Positions 43,001 to 55,000 of a DNA stretch of 64,000 nucleotides are shown piece by piece. The stretch covers positions 78,497 to 142,496 of the forward strand of contig VTPC01002345.1 in NCBI GenBank assembly GCA_011009095.1, written 5' to 3'. How positions within the stretch are numbered: the stretch's first letter is position 1; the number at the start of each line of letters is the position of its first letter. The position numbers were made by a program, and so were the translations under genes. The notes below the pieces were generated by a model. It ran no database searches, was not told the DNA's origin, and was given only the letters and a program-made list of their open reading frames with translations. This DNA is from Ignelater luminosus (taxonomy: Eukaryota > Arthropoda > Insecta > Coleoptera > Elateridae).

Positions 43001-46000
43001 AAACAATTTTCTAGTTGTATAGTATAAAAAATTAATAATTTGTTCCGCTTTTATGTAGACAAACAAAACTGGCGCCTCGGCCAAAATTAACTACAAGCGT
43101 CAATCATCAACCTCAACCGTTACAGTTCCGCACCTGGCACTTATTGACTGCCAACCCGATGCAGCATTTTAAATTACTTTTATTTATTATCGCTTATAAG
43201 AGCGGAAATGTTAATAACGCCATGGAAATACCGTACATCAACGCTTTGTATTCTTGTGTCGAAAAAATAACGCTTTGTAAGATACAGAAAATCAAACATC
43301 CAAATATTAAAAATAGAAACTGATTCAGTTGAGTACACAGCTATTGATGATTTGAAGACAAATATATTGACTGTTGTGTTTGTACGTGGTCCTGTCTGTG
43401 TACAATACGTGATTGCTTCAGGGTGTATAGGATGAACGGTTTTACGAATCGATCTGGTGGATAATGTGCAGCATCAGGTGCTTTTTGCCGAATGGAATTG
43501 AATACGTTACCTTTAATCGACAACATCTACACGGTGATAACAGCTATGGGTTCGATTACACGAAAGTTAAATACTAACAAACATTTACCTAATTAAAAAA
43601 CCTAAAAGGACTCAATTTGTAATGTTTGCGTTTTACTTTCTCTTGTATTAGAATTTCATTACGATCAGGAAGCTCGTCACTAAGTAATAGGAATGCTGAT
43701 TTCCTTAATGGCCATTTACCTACTTAATAAAAGCCTTAAAAGTGCTTTAATACCTTTTAAGAATTAACACAGGTCTGTAAGGTAGATGCAAAGTATTAAG
43801 ATCGATGGAATTAAAGAGAAGAATTGTGTTTTTTCGCCAGGAAACGGGGAGAATTTAAAAATGGAGTTCTAATAAGAATAAAATTAACTTGTTTTTAATG
43901 AGGCTTTTTGCCATAGTGACATTTTTGCGTACAAACCAAGATTCAAGTATATTGAATTTTTATTTGCATTTGAAAGGAATGTCTACAGGTTTATTTTGAT
44001 AAGATGACGAGGGAACCCAACAAATGTTGAATTAGAAATGAAATCCTCTTTTGTTAACTCGTTCGCAATCGCTCTTACAATCTAAAATGGCATCTTATCA
44101 GATAACCCATTAGTTTTAACAAGTAGAGGATATATTCTATATCTTTGTTGGATAAAACACCGTATTACATTACCACTCTTTAGAACCTGCAATAATAAGC
44201 AAAACATTATTAGAATCAACAATGTATGGAATCACGATAATGATACATAAAAAGTCGAAGATATCCAATGTGGTGTAATAACAAAAACTAGCATAAAATA
44301 ATAATAAACAGAGATTTGTGAAATCATGTAAATGTTCCAATAGGAAAATTTGCAGGAGATGACAAAGGCAGACGAGTGACGATATTGATGATAGATAACA
44401 TCTGTATACTTTATGTATAGAAGAGATAAATGAAGCAAGCTAATGGACTTGCCCTATAAAATTAGTACAGTACGGTGCGGACCCCATCGTGCTGTCTAAA
44501 AATTATCCAGATAATTGAAAATGGGACATCTTCAATTTAGCGAAAAAGGGGTTAAGAGAATTCAGAAGCGAAGGTTTTTACCAAACGAACGTGTTTTGTC
44601 GTTATACAAATTAAATTAGCCACGGAGCCGAAATTTATTCCTCCCTTCTGTAACAAAGCAAGCTTGCATAGTTACTACAGAAATTACCTTGCAATGATAA
44701 TAGAAATAATTTACATCACTTTACCAGAAGTTTCTATAAGTTCTCCCACCTAAGCAGAACGATAAAATTTGAAAAGCGGTAAATTGCCGAAAGAATTGAA
44801 ATCCATACCAAGATAATTGTGGAGCAAAAATGTGTTCATTTGGAAAACGTTGACTGATTCTTTTGGTGTTATCATCAATTTGAATAAACCGATCAAGTAT
44901 TTTTAAAAAAATTAAAATAAGCAGCAAGCATTGCTAGTTGCCCCCAAACAGATTAGATATTTAAGCAAATGAGTCCAATAAAACGAGAATGGGATTTTTA
45001 GAAACAATCAATTTCATCAAGGAAGCTTTCGACTATTATTCTAGCAAATTCCATTATGTATTGTAACTAAATTTGCAGAAAGGAGATATTGTTTTGTAAG
45101 TAAATTGCTTGTCAGAATACTGTATGGTTTAGGCATTATGTATTCTTTTACAATGAAGCGGTGCTTGCTGTTATGTATTTCAAGTTTACATGAAATGTTA
45201 ATAAATGCGTAGGATGTGTATACTAAAACTACATGAATACAGCATCGAGAGGCCTGAGCACCAATTAGAAACTTTTAAAACTACTAGAATTACAGCCTAC
45301 TCAGATTCCTTCAATAACGATTTTAATTTCCTAGCCTCCGATTACTTTTCCGTTCTCTTGAAAACTTCAATTCCCCTTTGTATATTCGTCACATTGCAAT
45401 ATCTGCAGTAGTTTCGTTTTAAAATCGAAAACCCCACCTTTACTTTGAAGTAAATGCAGGCATTCCCATTCTATAAATACAAAATAATAAAGCGCAGTAT
45501 GAAACAGTAGAAGCAAGAGAAGAAACTAATTTTAGGCGCAAGTTTTCCTAAAACCTGAACAACTTCATCCTTTGCTAAGAGCACGAGACTTGGCTTGCTT
45601 CTCTTGATCTTTTCGTTGCTTTTTCATTTAAATTAGTCGACCCTTAGATGCACTGCAATACAAGCTGAAATAATTTTCATCTTTCAGACGTGAAGAGAAA
45701 GCGTATATTATTCAGAAGTTGATCACAGATTTTTCCAGTAGAAAACCTTATAGCGTCCAATTACAATTGTTTTGCGAAAATTGAAATGCGAGCGCATAAT
45801 GTTGAACATCTCGTCTGGTAACAATTTGTTTTCTGTTTTCACGTTTTGTTTTGAACTGAAAAGATTACATAATGAACATAATGGCTGAAACTTCTCATTT
45901 TATAAATTGACACAAAGAAGAAATTCTTTAAAATGTTTTTTAATGAAATTATTTTATATTAGAAAAGCAAAAAGGGAACGTTTCAACTGAGCTCTTCGTT

Positions 46001-49000
46001 TGTAAGATCGATAACACATTTTTCTCGTTTAATCAATATTAATTCAAGGTTTCTAATGAATCATTTATCGATGCCGTCGAATAAAATTTACAATATCTAT
46101 ATTTTCTCCCATAAACGAGGTAGTAGGGGATGAGCGAATGTAAATGGTCGGCAGTGGAATTCCTGCCAAAACGGATTAACTTTCACTGATACTAAGCTGC
46201 TCTGAAAATAAATATTTTCAAATTTAATAGTACTAACATCACGTTTACATCCATCTTCCACTCATCCCTAAAATGGAAATACCTCTTCAAGCTAAATGTT
46301 AATGCTAGAACCGCAATAACCATCCAGTAGGAGAATTTTAAGTTAACGTTAAATTGTATTTAAGTAGATAAAATTGAGAACCTTCTGAAATGTTAGGTTA
46401 GGTATTTACAGGTTTTAAATTTTACAATAATTATCCTGAAGTTGGCTGTGTAGGCTGTAAAATGAGAATCGACTTATTTTTATAGACTTCGCAATTGGAA
46501 AAAGACTTGAAAGCGGAAAGGAATCAAAAACTTTTTATGGAAAGGAAACCTAAAGAAGTTTAATAATCAAAAATTGCTTTCAGTTTCATAATACTTCTGT
46601 TTTATATAAAAATAAATTTAAAAGATTTGTAGGTAATCTTGGAAATACATACCATAAATGGAATAATAAAAGTTCATATTGAAACTACTAAGTATTCAAG
46701 TAAAAATTTATTGACGTTACAAAATTTTTCATGGAGCTACTTGAATATTACAAAAGGGATGAGTGAATTGCGGAAGTTTGAGCATCCAAAAAGGAATAAA
46801 TAATTTTCAACTTTGGCATTTTAATTTTGAGAGAACTTGTAAGTTATTAACGCAAATATGGACGATAAAAAGTAAAACCGACGTTTAATTTTCAACTTGT
46901 GATTAATATTTTATAAGAAATTTTCTTATTCAGAATTAATAAAAAGGAAAATGTTTATTTTGATTACTCGAGGTCTTGAAAACTCGCGAGAATTGTAAAG
47001 GTAGTATACGTTTTCAGAATAGAAATACAAGAAATTGAGTTTGAATCGTAGCCAAAGCACCCTGTTATTTACGTTGCATCCAATTATTTTGAAATAATGG
47101 CGGATCATATAACGGCTAGTGCTAGAGTTGTAAGTTGAAATTATACTGTAAGAAAATATCAAAAGACAATTTATTTTCTGCAGTTTTTACTATTTTCATA
47201 TTTTACTTGCGTGTAGTAATTTAAATAAGCTCTCACTACATAGCTAAATTTATAAGTAACTAAATAATAAAGGAATTTTCCATTGTATATTGTCTGTTTT
47301 ATGTGGCACAATTACAGTAGGTAATATTTCTGAAAGTATTGGAATTTTTAGATATATATTTTTAGTTGTACAAATGAGAAATTCAACTACTTAACCTTCT
47401 GTAATCATTATACAAAATGTAAAAAAGTAATAAAGAATTATTTGTATGTAATTTGAAAACGCCCTGTATACGCAAGTTTTCCTACATTTTAATTCCTGAT
47501 CAAATGGTAATTTATAGTAATGATTGCATTTTTATCATTCTTTTGCGAATGAAATTCTGATTTAACTAACAATAAAATGAAATTCAAATATTATTTTACT
47601 ACTCTGTTTTATTAACCGGCAAATTATCACTCATTGTTTGGAGTAAATAACGAATGTATTCGAGAATTTATTATTTTATTGTCTTGTTGCATGGGTGGCA
47701 TAATGAAGTTGTATAACATAATAATTATGTACGTACATTCACGATGAACAAGAAAGAACTACTCTTATTGACAAAATATTTCAAACCGATGTCAATTTTT
47801 ATTGTATCCTTTTTATATTTCGAATGATTAGGTGCTCAAGCATTCGCCGTTTAGTATTGGATTATCGATTGAGTTATAAAGGTTATCATTTATTCATTTG
47901 TATTAAAGTTTTATATACCACTTTTAAGTTTATGGGACTTGAGGAAACTCATTATTAATTAAACATTGGGACACCCAATGGTATAATCTTTCGTCAATTC
48001 CAAGACGAATAACGTCGATAGTATACTCAGTACTGGTGTGCTATGCCTACTAGACATCCTTAAAGTTCAACACGAAATTTTTTAACCTTTCTACGATTAT
48101 AAACAACTCGTGAACCTTATCGAAGTCGTCTTATGACTATCCATCATTTGAGGACGTTAGCTTTTCACCCTTGTCTTACTATAATTGATATTTTTTCCAT
48201 AGAAATATACTTAAACCGTTCACCCAGTTAGTTAGTTATCCATCATTTGGGATGATTACATTTCATTCTTTTCATAAATTTGGAAATCGTAACAATCATT
48301 TTTGAAGAACTTTTTTTTTCCTCAATTTATTATGACACTCGAAACGAAGTGCCGGGAGCGTTTCTAGAGAGAGTAGGACATCGCAGCTATCGTTTTTTTT
48401 CACATTCAACCTAGGCACGCATACACGTATAATAAATAGAGGAAGAATGGTAAAAAATGCGACCTTCTTTTTCGTATAATATGGTCCCACGAGTGCGGGT
48501 GACAGGTGAAGCAGGTGAAACGCACGCGCTGCCTTCGCGTGTGGAGTCAGGCCGGCGCGCCGGGTCCCAATCAATACGGGGTTGCGGGTTCTTGCACGCC
48601 GCTGGTTGCTACCACGCTCTTGGCACACTCCGACCGGTAAATAATATCCCCTTTGTTACTGCTTTCGTAACCAATTTTTTTTTAATTGGTGAAGTGAAAA
48701 AAGTGTAAATTCCAATTTGGAGACAATTGGGATGAAAATGGACATTTTAAAGGATTTTCATTTATGTGTTAATGAATGTTCTTCTGAAAGGTATAAATTT
48801 TGGAAAATAATAGGTTATGTGGGTGTTGAGCACACTGTGATTCTTGTGATTCATGTTTGCGTAATAAATTGAAAAGAAGAAGTGATATGCTCGGTTTAAT
48901 GTGTGTTTTGAATATTTAATGGAGCAAAATTTAAAAAATTGTGTCATGCGAAGTAATAATAAATTCTACTTCATTCAATTACTTGAATAAACAAAGAAAC

Positions 49001-52000
49001 GACAAATTAATTACTTGAACAAATAATGGTACAGTTATCTTTAGATCGTTCGTTCATTTAACAGTTCCTAATATTATCACAAATAATACAGTGACAGCGG
49101 CTTTGTGTAAATTAACAAAACGAATGAATTTTTTTCGATGTAAAATAAAATTCTATTATATATTTGATTATTTAGTATATTAAAATTGTAACAAATTTAA
49201 AACGCTAAAATTGAGTCTGGTTTCCTATTCTTCAAGCAATTAAATCACTATTAAAATTAATTTCTTATTTTATAAAAGCTTTGTAGATTCCCTTTGTGAA
49301 TTGAAAATAACTTTTTAATAATTCTTTATTTAACTTCGAATACGTTAAGGAATTTTTCAGGGGTTTCCTTTTTAATGTCAAGAAATATATTTATAAAAAG
49401 CATAACATTGGGAATTTCTAGAATAATCTACGTTATTAAAATCTTAAAGGGGAATTATAATTTCGGACGCTTTAAAGTATAATTAAGAGGAAATATAAAA
49501 TTTCTAAATTTTCCAGAAACGGGTTCTCTTTGATTATATTTAGGTGTGTTTGCAAAATTCAAACAAGACACTCGAAAACTTAAATGAATAAAGTTCGAAA
49601 GTAGATTAATCTTGTTTATCTTTGAAGAAAGGTTTTACCGTATTTAGAAACGCTTTCCATGTTCTGAGCAAACTTGTACTTTTTTCCTTAAGTTTTTTCA
49701 TTGAAAAAGTCCGAAATACCGGATAATTTTAATAAACGTAACATCTATGCAGTTTTTGGCATGCTTTCTTTTTTGTAACCAAAAGTGCAAAAAATTGGAA
49801 AAGGTAGTTGAGGATTTTTGCTGATTACCTAATTGACACGTTATTTGGCAATCAGTGAATCTCGTGCATGATATTGAGATTTTTTTTGTTTTTCTGTAGA
49901 TTGTATCTATCTGCAGCCTTTTGAACTAACCGAATAAAAATTGCTTGGTTTACTAGTAGAGATGTAAATTCGTTGCTATTTTACTATTCGTTTCTGCTTT
50001 GTAAAGTGTTATATCTTTACATAACCTCACTTTATTAGCTTCTTACAGGATTTAATAGATGAACCGTACGTATCGAAAAACATTGTGATTATTAATTTAG
50101 ATTCTTATATTTATTATCTGATTAATGGTTACTTGCATCTCACAAGTTTGTTTGCCAAAGTAAAATTCTTTTTATTGATCAGCCGTCATTCTACTTTATT
50201 TAACTTCTTATATTATACATACGTTACATTACATCAAATCGTAAAGGAATATTAAAATTTAAACGCCATAGAGACAATTTACTTGTAAATTCTTCATAAG
50301 GTAATATTGCACTCTCTTTCTTATGTGCATAGAAATCCGAATTTTAATATTTATTGTTTCGTGAAATGCCTTACCACAGTAGGAACATTAAACTACATAG
50401 ATCAAAACGTATGTAATTTGTTAGATTGTTAACATTAATCCACAAACGTATACAATCTATGAATTTGGAGAAGGGACTGCTTACTAAATTATAGGTTTAC
50501 GTTATCCCAACTTAACATCAAAGTACATAAAGTATCCCAAGGGGATGTCCGTTAAACTAACGTAATTTAATGTGTCCTTCAATTTATTTTAGGTATCAAA
50601 TTTGCAAACGTAAGAATTTAAAACGGCATTTTAACTTGTAATGACGAAAAACGTACTTTTTAACATAAATTTTCTAAGTAGGCAAACTCATTTAAAAATG
50701 GAAATTAGATTTTTTAATTTCCCAGAATCACATTCTAAATGAAATGGAAACAACAACAGTACAACGCAAACATTTTATTACTAATCACAATCAAGAATGT
50801 CTTCTCTCCTTTTCGTTGTGTTCATTATTTTCGTTGACAAGTATTTGGCTGTTCGTTCTCTGCCAGACTATCCAAGAGGGGTATATTGGATAACATTTTA
50901 CGAATGTTCCTGATGTTATCTGGAATATTTTAACCCTCTTCATCTGGCAATAAATAGGTTTGTACGCGGCATAAGCACACGAGAAGATTACTCCTAGCTG
51001 TAATCCATAAACCTGTTTTATATCTCTTTCCGATGGCATGTGCGAGAACGACGGGATGATTTCCTCCTACTATAATAAAAAAAAAAAAAGCAAAATCGGC
51101 AACGGAAAATTGGGTCCTAATCGGTGCGACAAATTAGCACAGTTAAAACGTATTTAGTTTTCAATGTCTTTTTGTATCTATTTGATATCTACCCCTCTAA
51201 ACCAACCCTCGTCTTAAATGTACTGTAAAATGATGACTTTTTTCTTTTTCAAATTATAGAAATCGGAAAAGATAAATTACAAAAGTTATTTTTTGTGTAA
51301 TAATAAAGTGTTTTACTTCTTTTGATGGTAGAATTTATAAAAGTTTATAACTCGTATGTTTTTTCCCTTTAAAGTACAGTTGCCTATAAAGCAGATGGAT
51401 CCTGATTAAACTGAGTCTTAATTTAAATCAAGATGAAAGTAAAAATTGTGTAAACAATGACCTCTACTTTAAAACACCCTGCAGCATTGGTTAGCTGTCT
51501 GCTAAACGCTTTTACACCTTTCGATCAAGGTGTTAGCCCGTTTTATAAACTTAATTACTGAACGTGTTTGCGAACCCATTTGGAAATCATAAGAAGGGAT
51601 AACTTCTAATCCTGTCAAAAAGACGATAATAGGCAATGGCACGGTAGTTATCAAAGTTGTTAATTGTGATAATTATCAGGCCTAATTATCACTTTGCAAT
51701 ATTCAAAAAATGTTTAATTGTGAGTAGGCGACGTTTAATTGTGATTAGTCTTCTTCTTAACCACCTACTAGGTACTTGTTTTCACTTCTGTAGTCTGATC
51801 TCCCACGTACTTTCATTGGAGCTTAATTTTAAAAGCATAAATTAAATTGGCAGCTTTAGAATTAATGAGATTAATAATTTTTAATTATAAAATTCATTGA
51901 GTTAATGTTTTTGGTTTGTTATTGATACAAGTACAGTGCTTTTGAAGTATAATTTTTCTCTCGTTATCTAGTAAGGTAGGTTGTTATCTCTTTAAGTTGA

Positions 52001-55000
52001 GAATTGATAACAATAGTTTGTTCTTTTCTGCAATAACAATTTTGACTTAAAAAAATCTTCAAACATCATCACTGAAATATTTTTTATTATTAGTTCAGGA
52101 ACTGATTTAAATTTCTAAATCATTTATTGATATTAATTTGCAGTAGCTGCATTCAACGTTCAGGAATTCTGAAATTCTTCTAATAATATTTCATACAAAC
52201 TTCCAAGAACACCTAAATTACTAGTATGGTGAAATTCGCCAAATTGAACTTTCTTCTCTTGATAATAGTTTGAAGATATCTGTATTACAGTCTGAAAATT
52301 ATAAATCGTTCTTTAGAAGAAATTAAAAATGCCACACGAGAACCATAAAAACTTAAGTATTAAATGCTTTTTTAAATTCTGAGGAAAGACTGAAACCATA
52401 ATTCAACTCCCACATCTTTAAATTTATTTGATACTATATTATCAGGATATTTCGAACCGTAAGCTATATGCATTTTGAAGAAAAACAGTACCACGTAAAG
52501 GAATCCCATGTTGGGCGCCAATTAATATAAATGTAATGATATGCAAAATCACCACTAGTAAATTATTAAGAAATCAAGGTTATTGTCAGGATTCGAATCG
52601 TATACTGTAGCGTATAACTTGACGAATTTTATTAAAACGTCGACCACTACTAGTCTAGTATATGATAAGAACTAGAACTCTTGACTAAATTCCACAACGA
52701 TTTGTAGTGGTTGCTTTACGAAAATAGATTTAGTTAAGAACACGTTTTATGACTGCTTATGAATTTTCTAATCATCAATATATTTGACAAAAATACTTCA
52801 AATTCTACGGTGATAAATAAATGCCTTATCATTAAATAACACTTCTTAAAAGTGAAAAGGGATTATTTATGTAAAGTTAAAGATTTCACTTTGTTCAAAA
52901 GAAGTCTTTAAAATTCTATTTGTTATAATTTGTAGACTCCCAAAAAAACTACAGTTTTTACCAATAAGATGGAAAGATGTGAAAATAATATTTTGCCGTC
53001 TTGACGGGTAATTTTTTGTACAGCGTAAATATGAGCAAAAACACTAAAATGTTAAGTTTATATTTAATAAACTACACTGTATCAAAAGAAAAATTATTCT
53101 TTGTAAGGAAGGAAACTTCAATTTGGAGAAGATGCCGTTTTAAAACACGAAAACAACTTTCTTGTAACTTTAATGTAAAACATCGATGCGTAACTTGAAC
53201 AATAAAAACCGAGACGAGAAATTCAATTTAAAAACATGTTTAACGCTAAAATGAGAAAATATGATCTCAATATAATAATTCTAAAATTTATTGATGTAAT
53301 ATTAAATACATCAACAATTAAAAAATTAATCAGTACATAGTGCAGTTAAATAAACGCCGCCCGCTTGCGCGGAATTATTCATTTATTTACGCAGATATGC
53401 CAGACTGCAACCAAATTAATCGGTAACTACACACCCATATGTATTAAAGCAGATGTTAAAGTTATGATTATTCCCCGATATACCCGCCAAACTAACCGTT
53501 TTCCTTGGGGTCGTGTTTCTAACCGCGGCTTCAAAGACACGATATTCACACAGCTAATTAAGTCGATATTCCAGGAATTCACCGGCACATAAGGCTCCTA
53601 TTTGTAATTGTCTGCAAGAATAACAAACTTCGCCTTTTAACTAGTTCGTCGGAAAATCCGACTAATCATAGCATGTTATTTCCAGAAAACCGGCGCCCGC
53701 ATCAAGATTTTCTCCAACTGCGCCCCGCAGAGCACCGACCGCGTAATCCAAATTGTTGGCCAGCCAAGCAAATGCATCGATACCATCCGTGAAGTTCTCA
53801 CGCTTATTAAATCAGTAAGATTTAACAAAGAATTTCTTGACGCGTAACTCCTTACAATGGAAATTTAAATTCTAGAGTCCAATTAAAGGCCCAATCACAC
53901 CTTATGATCCACATAATTACGACGATTACTATGCAGAAGAATATGGAGGATATGGAAACGCCCAAGGTGATAATAGACGTGGCGGCGGTGGTGGAGGTGG
54001 TGTACCTCCACGCGGCGGACCAAGAGGTGGTGGTGGTGGCGGCGGCGGCGGCGGTGGCGATCGCGATGGACGCTTTAACAATCGTGGACCACCACCGCGC
54101 GGACCAATGGGGTAAGACTATTTTGTGGTGACAATAAATAGATCTTACTAAATTATTAATCTTGTTTAAGAAATTTTTTGAACTTGAACTAATAAATTAA
54201 TATGAAGAAAATAATATTAATGAAATTAAGAATAGAATGTGGCTCAAACTTAAACTTCTAGAACCATACAACTTGGTGGCCTGGAGGTTATGACGTCCAA
54301 CGCAAGATTGGAAGCTGCATGTTCAAGTCCTGCTCAAATTTTTTTAACAAGATTTAATAAGTGAATATTAAGTGTGATAAACTATAATAACGAAATTTTC
54401 TTACCCTTTCCTTAGTGGATACAATGATCGGGGAATGGGTGGTGGACCACCACCACGCGGCGGATTTGGTGGACCTTCACGCGGTATGAACGGTGGCCCT
54501 AGCCCTTTTGGACGTGAAAATGCGTGGGGTGGACCAATGAGCCAACCTTCAAATATGATGTCTGGCGGTGGAGGTGGTGGTATGGGTGGAAACCAAGGGC
54601 CCCCACATATGGGTGGAGGAGGCATGGGCAATGGTAATGGAGGTCCTGGAAAATCATCAACTCAAGTTACAATTCCTAAAGATGTTAGTATTTAACATTT
54701 AAGATAATAACTAGATATTTTAACGAAATTTTTATTTTTAAGCTGGCTGGTGCTATAATTGGCAAAGGAGGCGGCCGCATTCGCAAAATCAGACAAGATT
54801 CTGGTGCAGGAATTACCATAGATGAACCACTTCCAGGGTCCAATGATCGTATTATTACAATAACTGGTTCACCGAATCAGATACAAATGGCACAGTATCT
54901 ACTGCAGCAAAGGTACATTAAAAGTTCAAATAATATTATATTGCCTGTAACTCATCAGAAATTATAAATAATACAATCAATTTAGTCTTCATGTAAATTA

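Larger units (their letters stand above)
38013..53685 (+). other. hnRNP K intron 5 (15.7 kb), general content
   Basis: It splits KH2 between its two halves. Besides the items listed separately (primer-site-like sequences, Tigger, GC island, open frames, SINE-like head) I see only AT-rich sequence; 40260-43100, 43600-48300 and 48950-50750 hold nothing recognisable. Confidence 0.6.

Noticed and set aside
53365-53592. Open frame just upstream of hnRNP K exon 6
   Set aside because: It stops before the exon; not in phase with it and no donor found.
53904-54131. Valine/alanine-rich + strand frame
   Set aside because: Out-of-frame reading of hnRNP K exon 7; it runs past the donor into the intron.
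54401-54631. Proline-rich open frame on the minus strand (PPPPI type)
   Set aside because: Mirror image of the Gly-coding GGN triplets of hnRNP K exon 8.
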